Assembly: GCA_009705165.1 (NCBI GenBank)
Contig: WLCU01000074.1
Location: 1-5,240 of the forward strand
DNA length: 5,240 nt
Direction of reading: 5' to 3'
Origin: Actinomycetota bacterium
GTDB taxonomy: Bacteria > Actinomycetota > Actinomycetes > Nanopelagicales > Nanopelagicaceae
Numbering within the stretch: position 1 is the first letter of the stretch; every line of letters begins with the position of its first letter. The position numbers and the translations under genes were made by a program. Shown here one piece after another: positions 1-5,240 of the stretch. The notes under the pieces were generated by a model. The model had not been told where the DNA came from and searched no databases. It worked only from the letters and a program-made list of their open reading frames with translations.

Positions 1-1289
1 CTTTTTCTGCCGCTGAAGTAATCGCTGCAAAACGTGATCACCATTCACTTACTGATCCGCAAATCGACTGGATTATCGATGCCTACACACGTGGGGCAGT
101 GGCCGATGAGCAAATGTCTGCATTGTTGATGGCAATTTTGCTAAATGGCATGGAATCGCGAGAAATATCTCGCTGGACCGATGCAATGATCAATAGCGGT
201 GAGCGCATGAATTGGTCTGCGTTAACTAGACCAACAGTAGATAAGCACTCAACTGGTGGAGTTGGCGACAAAATTACTTTGCCTCTTGCGCCTCTTGTTG
301 CCGCATGTGGCGCGGCAGTTCCACAACTTTCAGGCCGCGGTCTTGGTCATACCGGTGGAACTTTAGATAAGTTGGAATCTATTCCAGGTTGGCGAGCATC
401 GCTTTCAAATGAAGAAATGTTGAAAGTTTTGCAGGATTGCGGCGCAGTTATTTGTGCCGCGGGTGCTGGACTTGCCCCAGCGGATAAGAAACTTTATGCA
501 TTACGTGATGTAACTGCCACGGTTGAGGCAATTCCTTTAATTGCATCATCCATTATGAGTAAGAAAATCGCTGAAGGTACAAGCGCACTAGTTTTAGATG
601 TTAAAACTGGTGCCGGCGCATTTATGAGCGATCCAGAAAAAGCCAAAGAGCTAGCCCATGTCATGGTGGACCTTGGAAAGCGTGCTGGGGTTAAAACAGT
701 TGCACTAGTTACTGCAATGGATATTCCACTTGGATTAACTGCCGGCAACGCGTTAGAAGTTCGTGAGTCAGTAGAAGTCTTAGCTGGTGGAGGTCCTTCA
801 GACATCGTAGAACTTACAGTTTTACTTGCCCGAGAGATGCTTGAATTAGTTGGAATAACAGATATTGATCCAGCAGATGCACTTAAAAATGGTAAAGCAA
901 TGGATGTCTGGCGCCAGATGATCAGCGCACAAGGTGGAGATCCTGATGCACAACTTCCTGTTGCTAAAGAAAAGCAAACCGTTACTGCCCAACATGCAGG
1001 AACTATTCTTTCAATGGATGCAATGAAAGTTGGAATGGCTGCATGGCGTTTAGGTGCCGGCCGCTCACGCCAAGGTGAAGCTGTGCAAGCCGGTGCGGGC
1101 ATTGAAATTCACGCTAAACCGGGTGAATTTGTCGCTGCCGGTGCACCTTTATACACATTGCATACTGATACACCGGCGGCTTTTGAACGGGCCCAAGAAT
1201 CACTAAAAGATTCTGTGGTTATTGGCGATTTACCAAAGGATGGGAAAATCGATAGATTGCCACTTATAGTCGAACGAATTACTGATTGA
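1..1289 (+). CDS. deoA: Thymidine / pyrimidine-nucleoside phosphorylase (5' end cut by window edge)
   Basis: Cytosolic enzyme that splits thymidine, deoxyuridine or uridine with phosphate into base and (deoxy)ribose 1-phosphate. The reading frame is open from base 3, the first complete codon. A GTG at 99 is not the start, because the 32 codons before it encode the normal N-terminal helical region (FSAAEVIAAKRD... then DAYTRG). Visible length is 428 aa, so only a few residues are missing. The phosphate-binding motif KHSTGGVGDK lies at 243-272, and the family signature SGRGLGHTGGTLDKLE at 330-377. Catalytic equivalents of E. coli His85, Arg171, Ser186 and Lys190 are encoded at 246, 504, 549 and 561, with correct spacing. 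KTGAGAFM and the C-terminal PYNP_C-like domain (LGAGRSR, EIHAKPGE) follow. YALRDVT and SSIMSKK resemble both actinobacterial DeoA and Bacillus Pdp, so substrate breadth (thymidine only, or uridine too) cannot be settled. It is the first visible gene of a deoA-add-P450 run. No promoter is visible. Confidence 0.96.
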   Translation, partial: FSAAEVIAAKRDHHSLTDPQIDWIIDAYTRGAVADEQMSALLMAILLNGMESREISRWTDAMINSGERMNWSALTRPTVDKHSTGGVGDKITLPLAPLVAACGAAVPQLSGRGLGHTGGTLDKLESIPGWRASLSNEEMLKVLQDCGAVICAAGAGLAPADKKLYALRDVTATVEAIPLIASSIMSKKIAEGTSALVLDVKTGAGAFMSDPEKAKELAHVMVDLGKRAGVKTVALVTAMDIPLGLTAGNALEVRESVEVLAGGGPSDIVELTVLLAREMLELVGITDIDPADALKNGKAMDVWRQMISAQGGDPDAQLPVAKEKQTVTAQHAGTILSMDAMKVGMAAWRLGAGRSRQGEAVQAGAGIEIHAKPGEFVAAGAPLYTLHTDTPAAFERAQESLKDSVVIGDLPKDGKIDRLPLIVERITD

Positions 1290-1292
1290 GAG
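1288..1292 (+). promoter_or_regulatory. Ribosome-binding site supporting the TTG start of add
   Basis: GAGAG, overlapping the deoA stop codon, lies 8 nt before TTG 1301. No comparable purine-rich stretch precedes the alternative TTG at 1286. It is the main reason for preferring the 1301 start, and its overlap with the deoA stop favours reinitiation by ribosomes finishing deoA. Confidence 0.4.
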
Positions 1293-1300
1293 TTGAGACT

Positions 1301-2395
1301 TTGAGCCTTACAAGTAAGCCATCAGTGGCACAAATAAAGCGTGTACCCAAAGTGCTTTTGCATGATCACCTTGATGGTGGACTTCGCCCACAAACTATTA
1401 TCGATATCGCTCAGGAAATTGGTTACACCGCACTGCCAACTCACGATGCCGCCGAACTTGCAACCTGGTTCCGTGAATCATGTGATTCCGGCTCGCTAGT
1501 TAGATACTTAGAGACTTTTTCTCACACGATTGCAGTTATGCAACGTCGTGAAGACATAATCCGAGTTGCACGTGAATGCGCTTTAGACCTTGCCCGTGAT
1601 GGTGTTGTGTATGCCGAAGTTCGTGGGGCGCCTGAGCTCTTCACTGAAAAAGGCTTAACAATGGCCGATGTTGTTGAAGCAACTATCGAGGGCTACAAAC
1701 AAGGCGTGGCAGAAGCCAAAGCAGAAGGCTTTGATATTCAGGTGTATTCGCTTTTGTGTGGAATGCGCCAAAATTCTAAGTCACAAGAAGTTGCTGAATT
1801 AGTTGTTAAGTATCGACACCTAGGTGTTGTTGGTTTTGATATCGCTGGCCCCGAAGATGGATTTCCGCCCAGTGTTCAAAAAGATACTTTTGATTACTTA
1901 CGTAAAGAAGATGCGCATTTTACAATTCATGCCGGCGAAGCTTATGGACTCCCATCAATTTGGGAAGCGATACAACTCTGTGGCGCCGAACGTTTAGGCC
2001 ACGGCGTTCGCATCATTGACGACATTGATTTCTCTGGCCCTGAACCAAAGCTTGGGCAGTTAGCTTCATACGTACGAGATCGTCGAATCCCACTAGAGCT
2101 TTGCCCAACATCAAATCTACAAACTGGTGCAGCTAAAAGCTATGCCGAACACCCAATCGGAGCCTTAGCCCGCTTGCGTTTTAGAGTCACGCTTAATACT
2201 GACAATAGATTAATGAGCCAAACTTCTATGTCATTTGAAATGGAAGAGGCCGTGAAAGCATTTGGTTGGGATTTCGCCGAACTACAACGCGTCACCATCA
2301 ATGCAATGAAAAGCGCGTTTATCCCATACCCAGATCGTCTTAAGATAATTGAAAATATCATCAAACCTGGTTATGCGAAAATCTCTGCAGAGTAA
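1301..2395 (+). CDS. add: Adenosine deaminase
   Basis: Zinc hydrolase of the amidohydrolase superfamily converting (deoxy)adenosine to (deoxy)inosine plus ammonia in the cytosol. Zinc and catalytic residues are all visible (codon positions): HDHLDGG near the N-terminus (HxH at 1361-1369), HAGEA with His at 1928 and catalytic Glu at 1937, LGHGVR with His at 2000, and LNTDNRL with the metal Asp at 2201. The usual eukaryotic/E. coli TDDP is TDN here, a variant I know from actinobacterial Add. SGSLxRYLExFSHT and PLELCPTSNxQTGA also match that group. There is no ATG start. I chose TTG 1301 (364 aa) because GAGAG at 1288-1292 lies 8 nt upstream and the N-terminus then matches family length. TTG 1286 (369 aa) would overlap the deoA stop as TTGA and has no ribosome-binding site; GTG 1325 is also possible. 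With the 1301 start the gap to deoA is 11 bp, so cotranscription is very likely. The stop overlaps the P450 start by one base. Confidence 0.96.
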   Translation: MSLTSKPSVAQIKRVPKVLLHDHLDGGLRPQTIIDIAQEIGYTALPTHDAAELATWFRESCDSGSLVRYLETFSHTIAVMQRREDIIRVARECALDLARDGVVYAEVRGAPELFTEKGLTMADVVEATIEGYKQGVAEAKAEGFDIQVYSLLCGMRQNSKSQEVAELVVKYRHLGVVGFDIAGPEDGFPPSVQKDTFDYLRKEDAHFTIHAGEAYGLPSIWEAIQLCGAERLGHGVRIIDDIDFSGPEPKLGQLASYVRDRRIPLELCPTSNLQTGAAKSYAEHPIGALARLRFRVTLNTDNRLMSQTSMSFEMEEAVKAFGWDFAELQRVTINAMKSAFIPYPDRLKIIENIIKPGYAKISAE

Positions 2396-2397
2396 TG
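2393..2397 (+). other. add/P450 stop-start overlap (TAATG)
   Basis: The TAA stop of add and the ATG of the P450 share one base. Only a weak GAG (2390-2392), too close to the ATG to be a good ribosome-binding site, precedes it. This arrangement is typical of translational coupling, and it ties P450 synthesis to that of adenosine deaminase. Confidence 0.7.
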
Positions 2398-3588
2398 ATT
2401 GATTTTACAGACCCAGCTTTTGTTGCAGATCCATATCAAGGATTAAAAAGCCTTCGCGAAATAGGAAAGCCTGTTTGGCATGAGCAGATGCAAGTGTTTT
2501 TAGCTGCACGTCACAGTGATGCCAACGATGTTTTTCGAAATAAATCATTGGGCCGCATTTTTAAAGATAAATCCCCAGAGTTTGAATGGGACACATTTAA
2601 TTGGTTGCACTCTGATTCAATATTAGATAGTGAACCGCCGAAACACACGCGTTTACGTTCACTGGTTGCCAAGGCGTTTAACCGCAACAAAATTGAAGGA
2701 ATGCGTCCAGCTGTTGAACGAATTACTTCTCAACTTCTAGATGACATAGATGCAAAAGTTAAATCAGGCGAAAACTTTGATTTGATTGCAGATTATGCCG
2801 AGCCCCTGCCAGTAAAGATCATCGCTGATCTCCTGGGTTTTCCTGAATCGGAAGAACACTTGCTACGTCCTTGGTCACAAGCAATTGTGAAAATGTATGA
2901 AGTAAATCCGTCTGAGCAATATCAAATTGAGGCAAAACAAGCTGCGGGCGAGTTTGCCGAATATGTCAGAAAACTTGCTGAGCACCGAAAAACTAATCCA
3001 GGCCAAGATTTAATTACTGATTTAGCCATGGTTGAAGAAAATGGTGAAAAACTTAACTCACATGAGTTAGTTGCAACTTGTGTTTTATTATTAAACGCCG
3101 GACATGAAGCAAGTGTTAATGCCTTTGGAAACGGTATGGTCGCGGTGCTGCAGCGTCCTGATCAGGCAGCTTTGCTGCGAAATAACCCCCGCGCAGTAAC
3201 TGAAACTGCCCTGGAAGAGTTCATGCGTTTTGATGCTCCATTGCACCTTTTTGAGCGCACAGCCACGGTAGATACTGAAGTTGGGGGAGTTGAGATTGCT
3301 AAGGGCCAAAAAATTGCAGCGTTAATTGGTTCGGCAAATAGAGATGGTGAAGTATTTATAAATCCAGATGAAATGGATTTAACGCGCGACCCAAATCCGC
3401 ATATTGGTTTTGGCGCTGGAATTCACTTTTGTTTAGGTGCCCCGCTTGCGCGCCTAGAGATGGGAGTTTCTCTGCCAGCTTTGTGGGAGAAATATCCAGA
3501 TATGGAGTTAGCCAGCGAACCAATTCGCAGACCAACTTTTGTTTTACGCGGTTATGAAAGCGTAGCGATTTCAGCTTGCGTTGGGTAA
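2395..3588 (+). CDS. Cytochrome P450 (soluble bacterial type)
   Basis: Haem-thiolate monooxygenase of 397 aa, a normal length for soluble bacterial P450s, with no signal or membrane segment. Landmarks in order: C-helix EPPKHTRLR (about residues 80-88); I-helix AGHEASVN (235-242); K-helix Glu-x-x-Arg (E275-R278); the haem loop FGAGIHFCLG with cysteine ligand C346; then the L-helix APLARLE. The residue matching P450cam Thr252 is Ala239, followed by Ser240, as in EryF (CYP107A1). The ATG overlaps the add stop as TAATG, with only a short GAG at 2390-2392 upstream, so translation probably depends on coupling to add. No ferredoxin or reductase gene is in the window, so electrons must come from elsewhere. 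Substrate is unknown. Linkage to nucleoside salvage genes may reflect operon packing rather than function. The 3' end overlaps rbsK by 37 bp tail to tail. Base composition resembles its neighbours, so there is no sign of recent transfer. Confidence 0.95.
   Translation: MIDFTDPAFVADPYQGLKSLREIGKPVWHEQMQVFLAARHSDANDVFRNKSLGRIFKDKSPEFEWDTFNWLHSDSILDSEPPKHTRLRSLVAKAFNRNKIEGMRPAVERITSQLLDDIDAKVKSGENFDLIADYAEPLPVKIIADLLGFPESEEHLLRPWSQAIVKMYEVNPSEQYQIEAKQAAGEFAEYVRKLAEHRKTNPGQDLITDLAMVEENGEKLNSHELVATCVLLLNAGHEASVNAFGNGMVAVLQRPDQAALLRNNPRAVTETALEEFMRFDAPLHLFERTATVDTEVGGVEIAKGQKIAALIGSANRDGEVFINPDEMDLTRDPNPHIGFGAGIHFCLGAPLARLEMGVSLPALWEKYPDMELASEPIRRPTFVLRGYESVAISACVG
3552..3588. other. Tail-to-tail coding overlap of P450 and rbsK
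   Basis: The P450 stop (TAA, 3586-3588) lies inside rbsK, and the rbsK stop (TTA on plus, 3552-3554) lies inside the P450 gene, so 37 bp code on both strands. The shared DNA covers the last 12 codons of each gene. Each transcript must terminate within the opposite gene, and no intrinsic terminator with a T-tract is visible nearby. Confidence 0.85.
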
Positions 3589-4448
3589 GAAGATTGCGCA
3601 CCTTTTCGAGTAACCGTTAGAGAAGCAACTCTCACACCTAAACTCATGGCATCAGTTGCAGTTTTATTGCACGCTAATCCGTAAGCAAAGGTGCCTACGA
3701 AAGCATCACCAGCACCCGTTGTATCTAACGCTTGAACTTTGGGAGCGGGAGTTCGGGTGATTGTTCCATCGGCTGAAATGAGCACTGCGCCTTCAGATCC
3801 CAAAGTAACTATTGAGTTCTTACCATTTCTAAAGTTCTCTAAAATTTCATCATTTGTTGGAAGTTGACCGTGTAATTCTTTAAACTCAGTTTCATTGGGA
3901 ATTATCCAGTCCGTTACAGCCAATAGTTCTTGGCTGAGTTGTTGATACGGAGCAGGATTTAAAATCGTGGTGCAGCCGCGGGCTTTAGCTGCAGTAAAGG
4001 CCGCCAGGGTAATCTCCTGCTTTATTTCACACTGTCCAATCACAATCGACAAATCCTTGATTGAGTTAATGCCTTGAATGGCGCGCTCTTTTTCAATCTC
4101 ATAATTAGCCCCAGGAATAATTATGATTCGGTTTTCACCATTTCCATCGACCCATATGTGCGCAACACCATTTGGAGTATCACTGCGGTCGACAAAATCT
4201 GAGTTAATTCCTAACTTATTAAAGTTTTCGGCGATGGATTGACCAAAAAGATCTCGGCCCAATTTGCCGATGAAGTGAACCTCGGCGCCGCAATGTGCGG
4301 CAATTACCGCCTGATTTGCGCCTTTTCCGCCAAAACCCGTAGTAAATAATTCGCCCTCAACTGTCTGGCCGGCAACGGGAAGATTTTTTGCGTAGGCAGT
4401 TAAATCAATCATCGCACTACCGACTACCGCTACAACTGCTTTACCCAT
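3552..4448 (-). CDS. rbsK: Ribokinase (PfkB family)
   Basis: Phosphorylates D-ribose with ATP to ribose 5-phosphate, in the cytosol. The protein is 298 aa, close to the usual 300-310. PfkB features by residue: GSAMID (10-15), the sugar-binding GGKGANQA (40-47), GQCEI with E141, NPAP (164-167), NETE (185-188), and DTTGAGDAF (242-250) with anion hole G245-A246-G247 and catalytic base D248, followed by VTRKGAQ near the C-terminus. Spacing matches E. coli RbsK, where the K+-site Asp249 and base Asp255 correspond to D242 and D248. E. coli has GSINAD, with sugar-contacting Asn14; here that residue is Met13, as in human ribokinase (GSCMTD). This makes it a known variant rather than a defect. Another pentose or a deoxyribose as substrate is not excluded. 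The ATG is preceded by no ribosome-binding site but by a -10-like TAGCCT 6 nt away, suggesting a leaderless mRNA. It is divergent from the nucleoside hydrolase gene, whose product would supply its ribose. Confidence 0.95.
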   Translation of the reverse strand: MGKAVVAVVGSAMIDLTAYAKNLPVAGQTVEGELFTTGFGGKGANQAVIAAHCGAEVHFIGKLGRDLFGQSIAENFNKLGINSDFVDRSDTPNGVAHIWVDGNGENRIIIIPGANYEIEKERAIQGINSIKDLSIVIGQCEIKQEITLAAFTAAKARGCTTILNPAPYQQLSQELLAVTDWIIPNETEFKELHGQLPTNDEILENFRNGKNSIVTLGSEGAVLISADGTITRTPAPKVQALDTTGAGDAFVGTFAYGLACNKTATDAMSLGVRVASLTVTRKGAQSSYPTQAEIATLS

Positions 4449-4465
4449 AGCGCTAGGCTATCGCT
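4449..4465. repeat. 17-bp imperfect palindrome filling the rbsK / hydrolase spacer
   Basis: The sequence AGCGCTAGGCTATCGCT is symmetric about G4457. Seven of eight base pairs match, and the single mismatch is 4453/4461. It occupies all but one base of the 18-bp intergenic spacer and contains both -10 elements. It could be simply the symmetry of a bidirectional promoter. It could also be an operator at which one bound repressor would shut both genes together; no regulator gene is in the window. Confidence 0.55.
4454..4460. promoter_or_regulatory. Overlapping back-to-back -10 elements (bidirectional leaderless promoter)
   Basis: TAGGCTA fits the actinobacterial -10 pattern TANNNT on both strands. 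On plus it is TAGGCT (4454-4459), 7 nt before the hydrolase ATG at 4467. On minus it is TAGCCT (4460 to 4455), 6 nt before the rbsK ATG at 4448. Those distances put each transcription start on the A of the start codon, as in leaderless actinobacterial mRNAs, and neither gene has a Shine-Dalgarno sequence. On the minus strand TTGAAG (4482 to 4477) could be a -35 box with a 16-bp spacer; no clear -35 is seen for the plus direction. This is a prediction from sequence pattern and spacing. Confidence 0.62.
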
Positions 4466-4466
4466 T

Positions 4467-5240
4467 ATGAATAAAACTTCAATCATTCTTGATGTTGATA
4501 CTGGTGTTGATGATGCATTTGCCGTTCTATTTGCTGCGCGTCATCCACAGATTAATTTATTAGGAATAACTTGTGTTGATGGCAATACCAATGTTGACCA
4601 AGTTGTAGCCAATACATTGAAGGTTCTAGATGCCGCAGGCGCGGGAGATATTCCAGTTGCTCGTGGCGCAGTCCGTCCGCTACTTGGTAAATCAGAATAT
4701 GCCGAATATGTGCATGGCGCAGATGGAATGGGTGATCTAGGTATTGCTCCATCACACCGAAAAGTTGATTCGCGCTCAGCCGTTGAACTCCTTAGGGATC
4801 TGATTGAAGAATCGAAAGATCCCGTCACTTTGGTTCCAGTTGCACCTTTAACAAATATTGCACTTTTCTTGCGAGCGTTTCCAGAAACTGCAAAGAAGAT
4901 TCACCGCATAGTTTTAATGGGAGGGTCAGCTTCAGCTGGAAATGCAACTGCTGCGGCAGAATTTAATGTTTGGCATGATCCTGAGGCGGCAGCAATAGTT
5001 TTTCAAAGCGGTGTTCCAATTACTATGTATGGTCTTGATGTTTTCATGCGCCCAGGTGCAACAAGTGCAGATGCTGCAAAATTAAAACAATCGCCAGATC
5101 CTGCTGCTCAATTTGCGGCAACTTTGATTGAAGCTTTTATTGAACGCCTGCATGTCTCACCTATAACTTTGGGAGATTATGGAGCGGTGGCTTGCGCTAT
5201 ACAACCTGATCTTTTTACAACTGAAATCTTCGATGTTGTC
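4467..5240 (+). CDS. Inosine-uridine-type nucleoside N-ribohydrolase (3' end cut by window edge)
   Basis: Ca2+-dependent hydrolase that cleaves the N-glycosidic bond of ribonucleosides to base and free ribose. The frame is open from ATG 4467 to the last base (258 codons), and the family is usually about 310-320 aa, so roughly the last sixth is missing. The N-terminus carries the signature DVDTGVDDAFA (D9, D11, D15, D16), which supplies the Ca2+ site and the catalytic Asp. Then come GNT (N40), HGADGMGDL (H83), APLTN (T129), LMGGS (M151), GN (N159) and AEFN (E165, N167), the ribose-binding residues of the fold. The C-terminal motif, normally His-Asp-Pro, reads Gly236-Asp237-Tyr238: the Ca2+ ligand Asp is kept but the leaving-group His is absent. 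Subclass (Rih A/B/C-like, purine or pyrimidine preference) cannot be assigned, so no symbol is given. It starts 18 bp from divergent rbsK with no ribosome-binding site and a TAGGCT box 7 nt upstream, fitting leaderless expression. Confidence 0.93.
   Translation, partial: MNKTSIILDVDTGVDDAFAVLFAARHPQINLLGITCVDGNTNVDQVVANTLKVLDAAGAGDIPVARGAVRPLLGKSEYAEYVHGADGMGDLGIAPSHRKVDSRSAVELLRDLIEESKDPVTLVPVAPLTNIALFLRAFPETAKKIHRIVLMGGSASAGNATAAAEFNVWHDPEAAAIVFQSGVPITMYGLDVFMRPGATSADAAKLKQSPDPAAQFAATLIEAFIERLHVSPITLGDYGAVACAIQPDLFTTEIFDVV
4477..4482 (-). promoter_or_regulatory. Possible -35 box for rbsK, inside the hydrolase coding region
   Basis: Reading the minus strand, TTGAAG matches four of six positions of TTGACA and lies 16 bp upstream of the TAGCCT -10 element. 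It falls within the first codons of the divergent hydrolase gene. A four-of-six match is weak, and leaderless actinobacterial promoters often lack a -35, so this is tentative. Confidence 0.3.

Noticed and set aside
99..101. GTG as start codon of the phosphorylase
   Set aside because: The upstream in-frame codons 3-98 encode the conserved N-terminal region of the family, so the true start lies outside the window.
494..1102. 202-codon minus-strand open frame opposite deoA
   Set aside because: The translation is rich in Ser, Ala, Pro and Thr with no recognisable domain, and it lies antisense to a fully conserved phosphorylase. It is a shadow of the coding frame.
1272..2727. Shared 12-mer GAACGAATTACT in the end of deoA (near 1272) and in the P450 gene (near 2716)
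   Set aside because: Both copies encode Glu-Arg-Ile-Thr in frame (VERIT), and the flanks do not match. This is coincidence from codon preference, not a repeat element.
3515..3546. Hairpin GCGAA-CCAA-TTCGC (3515-3528) followed by a T-rich stretch (3536-3545), considered as a terminator
   Set aside because: The stem is only 5 bp, 7 nt separate it from the T-rich stretch, and it lies before the P450 stop codon on the plus strand. On the minus strand no T-run follows it. More likely coding-sequence chance.
3620..3633. GAGA...TCTC inverted repeat just after the P450 stop
   Set aside because: A 4-bp stem with no T-tract, inside rbsK coding sequence. Not sufficient for a terminator.
4473..4484. 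Met13 in place of the ribokinase sugar-contact Asn, considered as a loss of function
   Set aside because: Human ribokinase has the same GSxMxD pattern and is active. All other sugar, ATP and catalytic motifs are intact. The codon itself lies in rbsK near 4410; the coordinates listed are only the adjacent divergent start region.
4541..4828. Minus-strand open frames of 95 and 67 codons opposite the nucleoside hydrolase
   Set aside because: They lie antisense to the conserved hydrolase frame, have no recognisable domain or ribosome-binding signal, and overlap one another in different frames.

Overview
The window holds five protein-coding genes packed almost end to end, four of which belong to nucleoside and ribose catabolism. 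It reads as a compact, low-to-mid GC actinobacterial genome. The pyrimidine/thymidine phosphorylase and the adenosine deaminase carry the sequence features of actinobacterial (mycobacterial/streptomycete-type) versions. GC is only in the mid-40s percent by eye, and spacers between genes are between zero and about 18 bp. A streamlined freshwater actinobacterium of the acI/Nanopelagicales kind would fit, but that is an inference from gene type, GC and compactness, not something a marker gene proves here.

Layout. On the plus strand come deoA (5' end just outside the window), add and a cytochrome P450. They are joined by overlaps or near-overlaps, which suggests one operon reading rightward. The deoA-add pairing is the familiar actinobacterial cdd-deoA-add salvage cluster, so cdd may lie just upstream. 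The P450 is the outsider: it starts inside the add stop codon (TAATG), so it is probably cotranscribed and translationally coupled with nucleoside genes, although no P450 role in this pathway is known to me.

The P450 3' end runs 37 bp into the 3' end of a minus-strand ribokinase gene, rbsK. rbsK is divergent from a nucleoside hydrolase gene that runs off the right edge. Their start codons are separated by 18 bp, and that spacer is a 17-bp imperfect palindrome. It contains TAGGCTA, which reads as a TANNNT -10 box on both strands, each 6-7 nt from its ATG. This looks like a shared, symmetrical, bidirectional promoter giving two leaderless mRNAs.

How they fit together. The hydrolase would split (ribo)nucleosides into base and free ribose, and RbsK would phosphorylate that ribose to ribose 5-phosphate. 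The phosphorylase would give (deoxy)ribose 1-phosphate from pyrimidine nucleosides, and Add would deaminate adenosine to inosine. Opposite firing of rbsK and the hydrolase gene from one promoter would balance production and capture of ribose. Two active-site departures are worth attention. The P450 has Ala-Ser where most P450s have the I-helix Thr (as in EryF). The hydrolase lacks the His of the C-terminal His-Asp-Pro motif. No RNA genes, mobile elements, CRISPR arrays or convincing intrinsic terminators were seen, and there is no gene-free stretch over 300 bp.
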